This document shows, piece by piece, positions 35,773 through 44,030 of a stretch of 64,000 nucleotides of DNA (its first letter is position 1; each line of letters begins with the position of its first letter). Position numbers and translations under genes: made by a program. Location: the NCBI RefSeq assembly GCF_947488515.1, contig NZ_CANKZF010000001.1:496001-560000 (forward strand). The letters are read 5' to 3'. The DNA comes from an uncultured Nocardioides sp. (GTDB taxonomy: Bacteria > Actinomycetota > Actinomycetes > Propionibacteriales > Nocardioidaceae). The notes beneath the pieces are model-generated. The model saw nothing but the letters and a program-made list of their open reading frames with translations. It was not told the DNA's origin and did no database searches.

Positions 35773-37062
35773 ATGTCAGGTGACTGGAAGATCGGCGACG
35801 ACCGACGACGACGCTCCACCGACCAGATCCGCGCCTTCCAGAAGGCCAACGAGGGCGAGGTCGCCTGGGACACCCTGGCCCCCGCCGACTTCACCTTCGT
35901 CTTCCACCCGGACCGGGTCCTCGTGGACGGCGACGACGTCGAGGCGTTCGAGGGCCTCGTGGCGCAGCTCGGCGACCGGATCCTCACGGGCGAGCCGCGC
36001 CGTGACGACGTCGAGCTGCTCGGCGGCGAGGTGGTGCGCTACGTGCTGCCCGAGCGCCGGGACGGTCAGTCGGTGCCCGAGGTGCTCGACTTCCTCGAGG
36101 ACAACGGCCTGCGTCCCGGGGCCGCCTCGCCCGACCACTGGGTGCACGTGTCCCCGGGTGGCGGCGGCGGAGCCATGTGTCCGGCGATCGAGCCCCAGGA
36201 GACCGGGCTCACCGAGCCGTGGCCACCGCAGGCGGACAAGACCGGGGGCAAGGGCGGAGAGGTCAGCGTCGTCGTCGTCGACACGGGTTGGCACCCGCCC
36301 GCCGCGACCGACCCCCGGACGCCGTGGCTCAAGGGCGTGAAGGGCGACGACGAGCTCAACGGCCCCGACCTGCGACCGTACGCCGGCCACGGCACCTTCA
36401 TCGCCGGTGTCGTGCGGTGCGTCGCCCCCGAGACGAGGATCTACGTCGAGGGCTTCGCCGTCGGCGGCGTCGGTGGGGGCGGGATCCTCGAGTCCGACCT
36501 CGTCGTTCAGCTGGAGCAGGCGTTGCGGCACGACCCGCAGGTCATCAACCTCTCGGCAGGCTGCCGGACCCGCCGCGACCGGCCCTCGATCCCCCTGCGG
36601 AAGTTCCACCGCCGGCACTTGGAGGGGCGCGACTGCGTGCTCGTCGCGGCCGCCGGCAACGACTCCTGGGCCGCACCCTTCTGGCCCGCCGCCTTCGACT
36701 GGTGCGTCGGCGTCGGCTCGCTCGACCGGGACGGGCGCGTCTCGAGCTTCTCCAACTTCGGGGTCTCCGCCGACGTCTACGCGCTGGGGCGCAACCTGGT
36801 CAACGCGTTCCCCGACGGCACGTTCGAGTGCAACGAGACGCCGGACAAGGGCGACATCCGGGTGTTCAGCACCGGCATGGCGCGGTGGAGCGGCACGTCG
36901 TTCTCAGCGCCGGTCGTGGCGGCGCTCATCGCCCGCGAGATCAGCGAGACGGGCGCGTCGGCGCCGGACGCGCGCGACGCCGTGCTGAGGCGCGCCAGGA
37001 CCGACTCCGACCCGACCATCGGGCCCCACCAGGAGCTGCGCCAGCCCTACCCGCACCCCTGA
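35773..37062 (+). CDS. Cytoplasmic S8 family (subtilisin-like) serine protease with a novel N-terminal domain
   Basis: 429 residues. The catalytic triad is Asp170 (VVVVDTGWH), His206 (GHGTFIAGVV) and Ser376 (GTSFSAPVVAALIA), with the oxyanion Asn296 in AAAGNDSW. The first ~150 residues are an acidic domain without recognisable similarity, and there is no signal peptide, so unlike most subtilases it should stay inside the cell; the N-terminal part may be an inhibitory or sensing domain. It lies between a divergent TPR-CHAT protease gene and a convergent small protein/sigma factor pair, and is probably part of the same system. Confidence 0.9.
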   Translation: MSGDWKIGDDRRRRSTDQIRAFQKANEGEVAWDTLAPADFTFVFHPDRVLVDGDDVEAFEGLVAQLGDRILTGEPRRDDVELLGGEVVRYVLPERRDGQSVPEVLDFLEDNGLRPGAASPDHWVHVSPGGGGGAMCPAIEPQETGLTEPWPPQADKTGGKGGEVSVVVVDTGWHPPAATDPRTPWLKGVKGDDELNGPDLRPYAGHGTFIAGVVRCVAPETRIYVEGFAVGGVGGGGILESDLVVQLEQALRHDPQVINLSAGCRTRRDRPSIPLRKFHRRHLEGRDCVLVAAAGNDSWAAPFWPAAFDWCVGVGSLDRDGRVSSFSNFGVSADVYALGRNLVNAFPDGTFECNETPDKGDIRVFSTGMARWSGTSFSAPVVAALIAREISETGASAPDARDAVLRRARTDSDPTIGPHQELRQPYPHP

Positions 37063-37083
37063 GGGAGGGACAGGGCCGGCGAC

Positions 37084-37542
37084 TCAGAGCTCGATCCAGC
37101 GACTGGTGGCCGACCGGCCGGCGTCGCGCACCGTGAAGCGCACCGACCCGGTGGGCTCGGCGGCGAGGGCGAAGAACCCCACCTCGTCGAGCGCAGTGGT
37201 CCAGCTCTGCCCGTCGGAGGTCTCGACCACGACCTCGACGGATCCCATGTCACCGTCGAAGTCGAGCAGCTGTCCGCGGACCTGGCCGTCGTCGAGCTCG
37301 GCGTCGAGCGACCAGCCCTCGGCTGCGGTGAAGTAGAGGATGCGCGACGTGGCGAGTCCCCTCACCTGGGCAGCGGGCTCGTCGCGCGAGTCGCGGACGA
37401 GGGTGAGCATCTCCCACTCCGCATCGAGGTCGGCGGCAGCGACGGCAGCGATCATCGTCGCGACGAGGCCGGGCGGCGGCGGGTCATAGGTCATCCACAT
37501 GTCACGCAGTTCCTCGAGGAGAGCGGCGTCCCCATCAGTCAT
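37084..37542 (-). CDS. Small protein encoded with a sigma factor, beta-domain C-terminus
   Basis: 152 residues. The N-terminal ~60 are helical with a Pro-rich turn (YDPPPPGLVATMIAAVAAADL); the C-terminal ~90 look like a beta-sandwich (GQVRGQLLDFDGDMGSVEVVV and RFTVRDAG). No membrane segment or zinc-binding anti-sigma motif. Its ATG overlaps the sigma factor stop by four bases (ATGA). By position it could be an anti-sigma factor, an adaptor, or the target of the neighbouring proteases. I recall similar proteins beside sigma factor and CHAT genes in actinobacteria, but cannot verify that here. Confidence 0.65.
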   Translation of the reverse strand: MTDGDAALLEELRDMWMTYDPPPPGLVATMIAAVAAADLDAEWEMLTLVRDSRDEPAAQVRGLATSRILYFTAAEGWSLDAELDDGQVRGQLLDFDGDMGSVEVVVETSDGQSWTTALDEVGFFALAAEPTGSVRFTVRDAGRSATSRWIEL

Positions 37543-38132
37543 CGCTCGCCTCCTTTCATCAGAGCGGTCCGGACCTTCGCCAGACACCGGGCCCGGGTGG
37601 GTCCGATGCTCCCGACCGGCATGTCGAGGTCCTGGCTGATCGACTGGTAGTCGGGGCGGTCCATGAAGGCCACGACTCTCAGCAGCTTGCGGCAGCGCTC
37701 GTCGACGGTCGCCACGGCTCCCCACAACCGTGACGCCTCGTCGTCGAGCATCGCGAGCGCCTCGGCCGACTCCGCATCCGGGAGTGCGGCGTGCAGCGTC
37801 TCGTCCTGCACCGGGGTCGCACGTCGCGCGGCCCTGGCATGGGCGGCTGCGCCGCGCCTGGCTGAGGTGATCAACCAGGACGCGACCGCCTGCGGGTCCT
37901 CGATGGTCCGGTGGAGGCGTACGAAACCGAGCCAGGTCGCCTGGATCACGTCCTCGGCGTTCTGGCGGTCGTGCCCGTATGCCCGCACCACGTGCCACAG
38001 GACCGGTGTCATCGTGGCAACCAGCTCGTCCATCGCTGCGGCGTCCCCCGAACGCCAGGCGATGAACGCCCCACTTGCCATGTCCCACGGTGACTGGTCG
38101 GACTGCCCCTCAGCCCTTCGGTCCTCTGACAT
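37539..38132 (-). CDS. Sigma-70 family (ECF-like) RNA polymerase sigma factor
   Basis: 197 residues. Region 2 is visible in AMDELVATMTPVLWHVVRAYGHDRQNAEDVIQATWLGF (split across residues 34-72) and region 4 in the C-terminal helix-turn-helix around YQSISQDLDMPVGSIGPTRARCLAKVR. No region 3 or 1, so it is of the short ECF type. Starts at 38132, 38141 and 38150 are all possible; I chose the one at 38132 (MSEDRR). It is co-translated with the small protein at 37084 and is the likely transcriptional switch of the CHAT/subtilase module. Confidence 0.88.
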   Translation of the reverse strand: MSEDRRAEGQSDQSPWDMASGAFIAWRSGDAAAMDELVATMTPVLWHVVRAYGHDRQNAEDVIQATWLGFVRLHRTIEDPQAVASWLITSARRGAAAHARAARRATPVQDETLHAALPDAESAEALAMLDDEASRLWGAVATVDERCRKLLRVVAFMDRPDYQSISQDLDMPVGSIGPTRARCLAKVRTALMKGGER

Positions 38133-38219
38133 GGTGACCATTGTCCCCATGTCAGCACAGGTGCGCGCACACCCCTGCGTGATACACCCGGACAAGATTT
38201 TTTTCGGCGCGCGACCGGC

Positions 38220-39071
38220 CTAGAACATCAGCGTCGCGAAGGTCGCCGTCTGCTCGAAGCCGACACGCGCGTAGGCCGCCCGCGCGGCGGTGTTCCACTC
38301 GTTGACGTAGAGCGAGACCACCGGCGCCACGCCGGTGGAGATGACGTGGGAGACCACGGCCGCCATGCCGCTCGTCGAGAGCCCCTCGCCCCGGCGGTCG
38401 GGGCGTACCCACACGCCCTGCACCTGGGCGGCGTACGGCGTCACGCAGGCGATCTCGGCCTTGAAGACCACGCCCTGGTCGTCGAAGCTCGCCATCGACC
38501 AGCCGCGGCCGATCAGCTGCTGGATGCGCGCACGGTAGAGGTCTCCCCCGCCCGCGTCGTTCTCGGGCGAGACACCGACCTCCTCGGTGTACATCGCCAC
38601 GCACGCGGGGTAGAGCCGCTCGAGGTCGTGCGGGGTGGTGACCCGCACGCCGGGGTCGGCGGCGATGGTCGGGACCCGCCCCATCTCGAGGTGCGGCTGG
38701 TCGGGACGGATCTCCCGCGGCGTCGCCCAGCGCGGCTCGATCTGCTCCCAGAGCGCCGCCACGACGGCGGCGGGGCCGACGATGGTGCCGACGGTGCTGC
38801 GCCGGCGCAGGGCCACGTCGGCGAAGGCACCCACGTCGTCCCGCGTGCACTGCACCGGGACGAGGTTGGCCCCGAGGTGGCAGCCCGCGACGAGCCGGTC
38901 CCCCTCGAACCGTCCCCACACCTGTCCGCCGAGCCACCGCTCGTCGAGGTTGGTGAGCCGGGCGCGGTAGTCGGCGAAGACGTTGACGACCGGGTCCTGC
39001 TCCGCGAGCGCGATGAAGGCGTCCCGGTCACCCGGGCCCAGCACGCGCACCTGCTCGCGGGTCCTCAACAC
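38220..39071 (-). CDS. GNAT family acetyltransferase with DUF4081-type N-terminus
   Basis: 283 residues. The first ~130 residues match the actinobacterial N-terminal domain (ADYRARLTNLD, GANLVPV), and the C-terminal GNAT fold shows the acetyl-CoA loop VWVRPDRRGEGLSTSG and SLYVNEWNTAARAAYARVGF. The substrate is unknown. It lies directly upstream of ispG as in most actinobacteria. The GTG start follows a TAGGCT box by 6 nt. Confidence 0.9.
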   Translation of the reverse strand: MLRTREQVRVLGPGDRDAFIALAEQDPVVNVFADYRARLTNLDERWLGGQVWGRFEGDRLVAGCHLGANLVPVQCTRDDVGAFADVALRRRSTVGTIVGPAAVVAALWEQIEPRWATPREIRPDQPHLEMGRVPTIAADPGVRVTTPHDLERLYPACVAMYTEEVGVSPENDAGGGDLYRARIQQLIGRGWSMASFDDQGVVFKAEIACVTPYAAQVQGVWVRPDRRGEGLSTSGMAAVVSHVISTGVAPVVSLYVNEWNTAARAAYARVGFEQTATFATLMF

Positions 39072-39121
39072 GCTTGGAGCCTAGTGGGAGCGAGCGGCTC
39101 GCTGTCTCCGCCCGGGGGACG

Positions 39122-40273
39122 TCAGGAGACGCTGACGCTCGCCTCCGCGCCTTCGACCGGTTCCATGCCCTCGGCGATGCGCATGGCTTCCTCGATGAGG
39201 GTCTCGACGATCTGCGACTCGGGGACGGTCTTGACGACCTCGCCCTTCACGAAGATCTGGCCCTTGCCGTTGCCCGAGGCGACGCCGAGGTCGGCCTCGC
39301 GCGCCTCGCCGGGACCGTTGACGACGCAGCCCATGACGGCGACGCGGAGCGGCACCTCCAGGCCGTCGAGGCCGGCGGTGACCTCCTCGGCGAGCTTGTA
39401 GACGTCGACCTGGGCGCGGCCGCAGGACGGGCAGGAGACGATCTCGAGGCGGCGCGGCTTGAGGTTCAGCGACTCCAGGATCTGGAGGCCGACCTTGACC
39501 TCCTCCACCGGCGGCGCGGACAGCGAGACGCGGATCGTGTCGCCGATGCCCTGGCTGAGCAGGTGGCCGAAGGCGACCGAGGACTTGATGGTGCCCTGGA
39601 ACGCGGGGCCGGCCTCGGTGACGCCGAGGTGGAGCGGCCAGTCGCCGGCCGCGGCCAGCTGCTCGTAGGCCCGGACCATCACGACCGGGTCGTTGTGCTT
39701 GACCGAGATCTTGAAGTCGTGGAAGTCGTGCTCCTCGAAGAGGCTGGCCTCCCACACCGCGGACTCGACGAGCGCCTCGGGGGTCGCCTTGCCGTACTTG
39801 TCGAGGATCCGCTTGTCGAGCGACCCGGCGTTGACGCCGATCCGGATCGAGGTGCCGCGGTCCTTGGCGGCCCTCGCGATCTCCTTGACCTGGTCGTCGA
39901 ACTTGCGGATGTTGCCCGGGTTGACCCGCACCGCGGCGCAGCCGGCGTCGATGGCGGCGAAGACGTACTTGGGCTGGAAGTGGATGTCGGCGATGACCGG
40001 GATCTGCGAGTGCTGCGCGATCTCGGGCAGGGCGTCGGCGTCGTCCTGGCTCGGGCACGCGACGCGCACGATGTCGCAGCCCGTGGCGGTGAGCTCGGCG
40101 ATCTGCTGGAGGGTCGCGTTGACGTCGGAGGTCAGCGTCGTGGTCATCGACTGGACCGAGATCGGGGAGTCGCTGCCGACGCCCACCGTGCCCACCTTGA
40201 TCTGGCGGGTCTTGCGGCGGGGGGCCAGGACGGGGGGCGGGAGGGCGGGCATGCCCAAGCCGACGGAAGTCAT
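39122..40273 (-). CDS. ispG: 4-hydroxy-3-methylbut-2-enyl diphosphate synthase (flavodoxin)
   Basis: 383 residues. IspG (GcpE) converts MEcPP to HMBPP in the MEP isoprenoid pathway using a [4Fe-4S] cluster. Cluster Cys residues lie in SCPSCGR and [13 protein letters not shown] near the C-terminus; the N-terminal barrel shows [13 protein letters not shown] and [15 protein letters not shown]. The frame is open upstream, but the ATG at 40271-40273 follows a TACGAT box by 6 nt, fitting a leaderless mRNA. dxr, encoding an earlier enzyme of the same pathway, lies two genes away. Confidence 0.96.
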   Translation of the reverse strand: MTSVGLGMPALPPPVLAPRRKTRQIKVGTVGVGSDSPISVQSMTTTLTSDVNATLQQIAELTATGCDIVRVACPSQDDADALPEIAQHSQIPVIADIHFQPKYVFAAIDAGCAAVRVNPGNIRKFDDQVKEIARAAKDRGTSIRIGVNAGSLDKRILDKYGKATPEALVESAVWEASLFEEHDFHDFKISVKHNDPVVMVRAYEQLAAAGDWPLHLGVTEAGPAFQGTIKSSVAFGHLLSQGIGDTIRVSLSAPPVEEVKVGLQILESLNLKPRRLEIVSCPSCGRAQVDVYKLAEEVTAGLDGLEVPLRVAVMGCVVNGPGEAREADLGVASGNGKGQIFVKGEVVKTVPESQIVETLIEEAMRIAEGMEPVEGAEASVSVS

Positions 40274-40279
40274 GGACTC

Positions 40280-40285
40280 ATCGTA
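40280..40285 (-). promoter_or_regulatory. -10 box of ispG (leaderless type)
   Basis: TACGAT on the minus strand ends 6 bases before the ispG ATG; no ribosome binding site is visible, so leaderless translation is likely. Confidence 0.55.
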
Positions 40286-40408
40286 CGGGCCGGGCAGCAC
40301 GACACCGCTGCTCGGGCACGCCTCCCGCGCACGCCCGGGCAACGGCGCCTCTCGCAGGATTCCACAGCGAGCGCGAGCGCTCAGACAGTTGCGTGATCCT
40401 TTGCCTGC

Positions 40409-40432
40409 GTCCCACCCACCCGGGTGCGGGAC
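40409..40432 (-). terminator. Hairpin terminator after the rseP-type gene
   Basis: GTCCC (40409-40413) pairs with GGGAC (40428-40432) outside the perfect palindrome CACCCGGGTG. It lies 3 bases after the stop codon of the site-2 protease gene and upstream of ispG. Confidence 0.5.
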
Positions 40433-40435
40433 GGG

Positions 40436-41782
40436 TCAGCTCAGCCGCAGCGGCACGACGATGTCGGCGACGATGAGGACGACGCCCATGACCAGCATCG
40501 CGAGCCCCACGACGTAGGCCACCGGCAGCAGCTTGGCGACGTCGACGTGCCCGGGGTCGGGGCGGCCGAGGAGCCGGGCGATGCCGCGCTTGAGGCCCTC
40601 GTAGAGCGCACCGGCGATGTGGCCGCCGTCGAGCGGCAGCAGCGGCACGAAGTTGAACATGCCGATGAAGAAGTTGAAGCTGGCGATGAGGAACAGCAGC
40701 GTGACGACCTTCTCGGTGAGCGGGAAGGCCTCGCTGGCCGCCGCCTCGCCCGCGAAGCGGCCGCCGCCCACGATCGACACCGGGCTCTCGGGGTCGCGCT
40801 CCTGCAGGCCGACGATGGCGCGGCCGACCTCGTAGACCTTGACCGGCAGCTGGCCGAGCGCCTTGACCGTCTCGACGGCCATCGTCTCCATCTGCTTGGC
40901 GGTGTAGATCACGCCGCCGGTCTCGAGCCGGGTCTCGGGCTGGACGCCGAGGAAGCCCACCTCGGTGAGGGTCCGGTCCTCCATCGACGTCTGGCGCAGC
41001 GTGACGGTGGTGTTGGTGGTCAGCGTCAGCTGCTCGTCGCCGCGGCGTACCTCGATGACGGCGTCGCCGTCGGCGTTGGCGCGGATCTGCGACTGGAAGC
41101 TGTCCCAGTCGCTGAACGGCGTGCCGTTGAAGCTGAGGATCTCGTCGCCGGCCCGGAGCCCGGCCTCCTTCGCAGGCGTGGGCGGGTCGTCGGCGGCGCA
41201 GGCACGGCCCTGCTCCTCGACGGGCACCACGCACGCGGGCACGGCGGCGACGACGGGCTCGACGACCTCGTCGCGCGGGTTGCCGTACGTCGCGAACAGG
41301 AGGGTGAACAGGCCGAAGGCGATGGCGATGTTGACCATCGGCCCGCCGGCCATCACGATCACCTTCTTCCACCACGGGAGGCGGTAGAAGAGCCGATCGG
41401 TGTCGTGCTCCTTGACGTACTCCCACTCCGCGGCCCGGGCGTCGGAGATCAGCTGGGTGAAGATGCCCGTGTTGGAGCGGCGGACCTTGTGGACCGCCTC
41501 GCCGTCCTCGTCGTACGTCGTCTCCTCGACGAGGTCCTCCGCGCCAGGGGGCAGCATCCCGACGATCTTGACGTAGCCGCCGAGCGGGATCGCCTTGACG
41601 CCGTACTCGGTGTCGCCGATCTGCTTGCTCCACACCGTGGGGCCGAAGCCGATGAACCACTGGGGCACCTTGCAGCCGAACTTCTTCGCGGGCACGAGGT
41701 GCCCGAACTCGTGCAGCCCGATCGAGACGAGGATCGCCAGGACGAAGGCGACGACACCCAGGGTGTAGAGCAGGGCGGACAT
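40436..41782 (-). CDS. rseP: M50 family site-2 intramembrane protease (RseP/Rip1 type)
   Basis: 448 residues. The zinc site is HEFGH near residue 25 inside the first membrane helix, with the second site NFVPLLPLDGGH near residue 385, and a PDZ-like domain (AGLRAGDEILSFNGTPF) between. It cleaves membrane-bound anti-sigma factors or remnant signal peptides after a first cut. It is in the conserved dxr-rseP-ispG order. An AAGGA precedes the ATG by about 10 nt. Confidence 0.95.
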   Translation of the reverse strand: MSALLYTLGVVAFVLAILVSIGLHEFGHLVPAKKFGCKVPQWFIGFGPTVWSKQIGDTEYGVKAIPLGGYVKIVGMLPPGAEDLVEETTYDEDGEAVHKVRRSNTGIFTQLISDARAAEWEYVKEHDTDRLFYRLPWWKKVIVMAGGPMVNIAIAFGLFTLLFATYGNPRDEVVEPVVAAVPACVVPVEEQGRACAADDPPTPAKEAGLRAGDEILSFNGTPFSDWDSFQSQIRANADGDAVIEVRRGDEQLTLTTNTTVTLRQTSMEDRTLTEVGFLGVQPETRLETGGVIYTAKQMETMAVETVKALGQLPVKVYEVGRAIVGLQERDPESPVSIVGGGRFAGEAAASEAFPLTEKVVTLLFLIASFNFFIGMFNFVPLLPLDGGHIAGALYEGLKRGIARLLGRPDPGHVDVAKLLPVAYVVGLAMLVMGVVLIVADIVVPLRLS

Positions 41783-41832
41783 GTGCGTGGGGTCCTTCTC
41801 GGGGTGGGGACGTCGGTGACGTCGGGGAAGCG

Positions 41833-42918
41833 TCAGATGAGGGCCGCGGCCTCGGCTCGCGCCCAGGAGTCTGCGGCGAGGACGTCGTCGACGGTGAGGT
41901 GCTCCTTCGATGGTACGTCGTGACGGTCCAGGACGTGTGCCACCGTGGAAACGATGTCGGGGAAGCGCAACCGACCGTCGTGGAAGGCGTCGACGGCGAC
42001 CTCGTTGGCGGCGTTGTAGACGGCGGGCGCCGTGCCGCCGCGCTCCCCCGCGGTCCGGGCCAGGGTGACGGCGGGGAAGACCACGTCGTCGAGGGGCTCG
42101 AAGCGCCAGTCCGCCGCCCGGGTCCAGTCGATCGGCGTCTCGGCGTCGGGGACGCGGTCTGGCCAGCCCATCCCGAGGGAGATCGGGACGAGCATGGTGG
42201 GCAGGCCGAGCTGGGCCACCACCGCGCCGTCGACGAACTCGACCATCGAGTGGATGAGCTGCTGCGGGTGGACGACGACGTCGATGCGGTCGAAGGGGAT
42301 GTCGAAGAGCAGGTGCGCCTCGATGACCTCCAGGCCCTTGTTGACCAGCGTCGCGGAGTTGGTGGTGATCACCCGCCCCATCGCGAAGTTGGGGTGCGCG
42401 AGCGCCTGCTCCGGGGTGACGTCGGCGAGCTCCTCGGCCGTGCGACCGCGGAACGGGCCCCCGGACGCGGTGAGGACGAGGCGTCGTACCTCCGCGGCGG
42501 AGCCGGCCCGGAGGCTCTGGGCGATGGCACTGTGCTCGGAGTCGACCGGCACGATCTGGCCCGGTCGCGCGCGCTCCTTCACCAGCGGGCCGCCGATGAT
42601 GAGCGACTCCTTGTTGGCGAGGGCCAGCGTGGTGCCGGCGTCGAGGGCGGCCAGGGTGGGGCGGAGACCGACGGCTCCGGTGATGCCGTTGAGCACGACG
42701 TCGCACGGTCGCCCGGCGGCCTCGGTGGACGCCTCCTCCCCCAGCCCGGAGTACGCCGGCGCGAACTCCGCGACCTGGGCCGCGAACAGGTCGGGGTTGG
42801 ACCCGCCGGCGGTCAGGCCGACCACGCGGAACCGGTCGGGGTGGGCGCGGACGAGGTCGAGCGCCTGGGTGCCGATGGACCCGGTCGAGCCGAGGATCAC
42901 GATGTCGCGGGCAGTCAC
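41833..42918 (-). CDS. dxr: 1-deoxy-D-xylulose 5-phosphate reductoisomerase
   Basis: 361 residues. It makes MEP from DXP with NADPH. N-terminal [14 protein letters not shown] binds [19 protein letters not shown] and [10 protein letters not shown] hold substrate and metal residues. The GTG start follows a CAAACT box by 6 nt. It is divergent from the TPR protein gene, with only 26 bases between the two starts. Confidence 0.96.
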   Translation of the reverse strand: MTARDIVILGSTGSIGTQALDLVRAHPDRFRVVGLTAGGSNPDLFAAQVAEFAPAYSGLGEEASTEAAGRPCDVVLNGITGAVGLRPTLAALDAGTTLALANKESLIIGGPLVKERARPGQIVPVDSEHSAIAQSLRAGSAAEVRRLVLTASGGPFRGRTAEELADVTPEQALAHPNFAMGRVITTNSATLVNKGLEVIEAHLLFDIPFDRIDVVVHPQQLIHSMVEFVDGAVVAQLGLPTMLVPISLGMGWPDRVPDAETPIDWTRAADWRFEPLDDVVFPAVTLARTAGERGGTAPAVYNAANEVAVDAFHDGRLRFPDIVSTVAHVLDRHDVPSKEHLTVDDVLAADSWARAEAAALI

Positions 42919-42944
42919 CCCTGCAGTTTGTCAGGATGGGCCCC

Positions 42945-44009
42945 GTGGACAGCGGAGGGGCGGACTGGCGGGCGCTCGCCCACGCCGAGCAGCTCCTCGA
43001 CCTGCGCCGCGACGTCGAGGCGGAGCAGCGCTTCCGCGACGTGCTCACCGGTGACCCCGGGTCGGGCCGCGCCCTGCTCGGGCTGGGCCGCGCCCTCAAC
43101 CGCCAGGACCGCCACGCCGAGGCGGAGCAGGTCGTGCGCAGCGCCCTCGCCCTCGACCCGGAGGACGCCGGGGCCCACCACGTGCTGGTCGACGTGCTGT
43201 GTGACCGCAACGACGGGACAGGCGCCGTCACGGCCGCCGAGTCCGGCCTCCGGCTGGCGCCGCACGACTTCACCTCTCACTACCAGTACGCACGCGCTCT
43301 CCTGAGCCTGCGCCGCCCCCGCACCCGGGACGCCTACGAGGCGGCGCTGCGCGCGGTGGAGGCGGCGCCCCACAGCCCCGACGCCCACAACCTCGTCGGT
43401 CTCTGCCTCGACGCCCTCGGCAACCACGAGGGCGCGCAGGCGGCCTTCCGCAACGCGATGGCGCTCGACCCGCAGCACACGCTCGCCCAGAACAACCTCG
43501 CGGCGTCGGAGATGGATCGCGGACGGCTCGGCCGGGCAGCCGGCCTGCTGCGGGGCGCCGTGGGCAGCGACCCCCAGCAGAAGCAGGTCCGCGACAACCT
43601 CGACACGGTGCTCCTGCTGCTCGGCCGGCGGGTGATGTGGTCGCTGTTCGCCGCCGCCATCGTCCTCGGCATCCTGCTCGTGACCGGCGCCCCGTGGTGG
43701 TCGCGGGCGCTCGCGGGAGCGGCGTACGTCGCCGTGGTGGTCGTCCTCGTGCGGCACGTGGTCCGCGACCTGCCGCGGGGCGTCGGGAGCTGGGGTCGCG
43801 GGCTGTTCCGTCGCACGCGGTGGCAGGGCAGGTACCTCCTCGCCCTGCTCGCGCTGCTGTCGGTCGCCGTGGTCGTGATGGCCTTCGCGCCGTACGCCGT
43901 CGCCGCGGGCGCCGGGATCGTCCTGGCCGGCGTCCTTCGCACGGTCGGCTTCATCTGCGTGATCGGCTGGGTGGTCATGGCGCTCGTCCACCTCGTGCGC
44001 GGCCGCTGA
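42945..44009 (+). CDS. TPR-containing membrane protein
   Basis: 354 residues from the GTG at 42945; an ATG at 42936 is also possible. Residues 1-220 hold about five TPR-like repeats (ALLGLGRALNRQDRHAEAEQVV, AHNLVGLCLDALGNHEGAQAAF, each under 22 residues). Residues 225-350 contain four or five membrane helices. The GTG follows a CAGGAT box by 7 nt. It may be a scaffold for membrane complexes; the actual role is unknown. The TPR-AAA+ ATPase gene follows 21 bases later. Confidence 0.75.
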   Translation: MDSGGADWRALAHAEQLLDLRRDVEAEQRFRDVLTGDPGSGRALLGLGRALNRQDRHAEAEQVVRSALALDPEDAGAHHVLVDVLCDRNDGTGAVTAAESGLRLAPHDFTSHYQYARALLSLRRPRTRDAYEAALRAVEAAPHSPDAHNLVGLCLDALGNHEGAQAAFRNAMALDPQHTLAQNNLAASEMDRGRLGRAAGLLRGAVGSDPQQKQVRDNLDTVLLLLGRRVMWSLFAAAIVLGILLVTGAPWWSRALAGAAYVAVVVVLVRHVVRDLPRGVGSWGRGLFRRTRWQGRYLLALLALLSVAVVVMAFAPYAVAAGAGIVLAGVLRTVGFICVIGWVVMALVHLVRGR

Positions 44010-44018
44010 CGGCTCTCC

Positions 44019-44024
44019 TAGGGT
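44019..44024 (+). promoter_or_regulatory. -10 box of the TPR-AAA+ gene (leaderless type)
   Basis: TAGGGT ends 6 bases before the GTG at 44031. Despite the short gap to the preceding gene this suggests a separate, leaderless transcript. Confidence 0.55.
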
Positions 44025-44030
44025 GGGGCC

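Noticed and set aside
38198..38204. Run of seven T residues as an intrinsic terminator
   Set aside because: No stable stem precedes it on the plus strand. On the minus strand it is an A-tract upstream of the sigma factor gene and may be part of its promoter.
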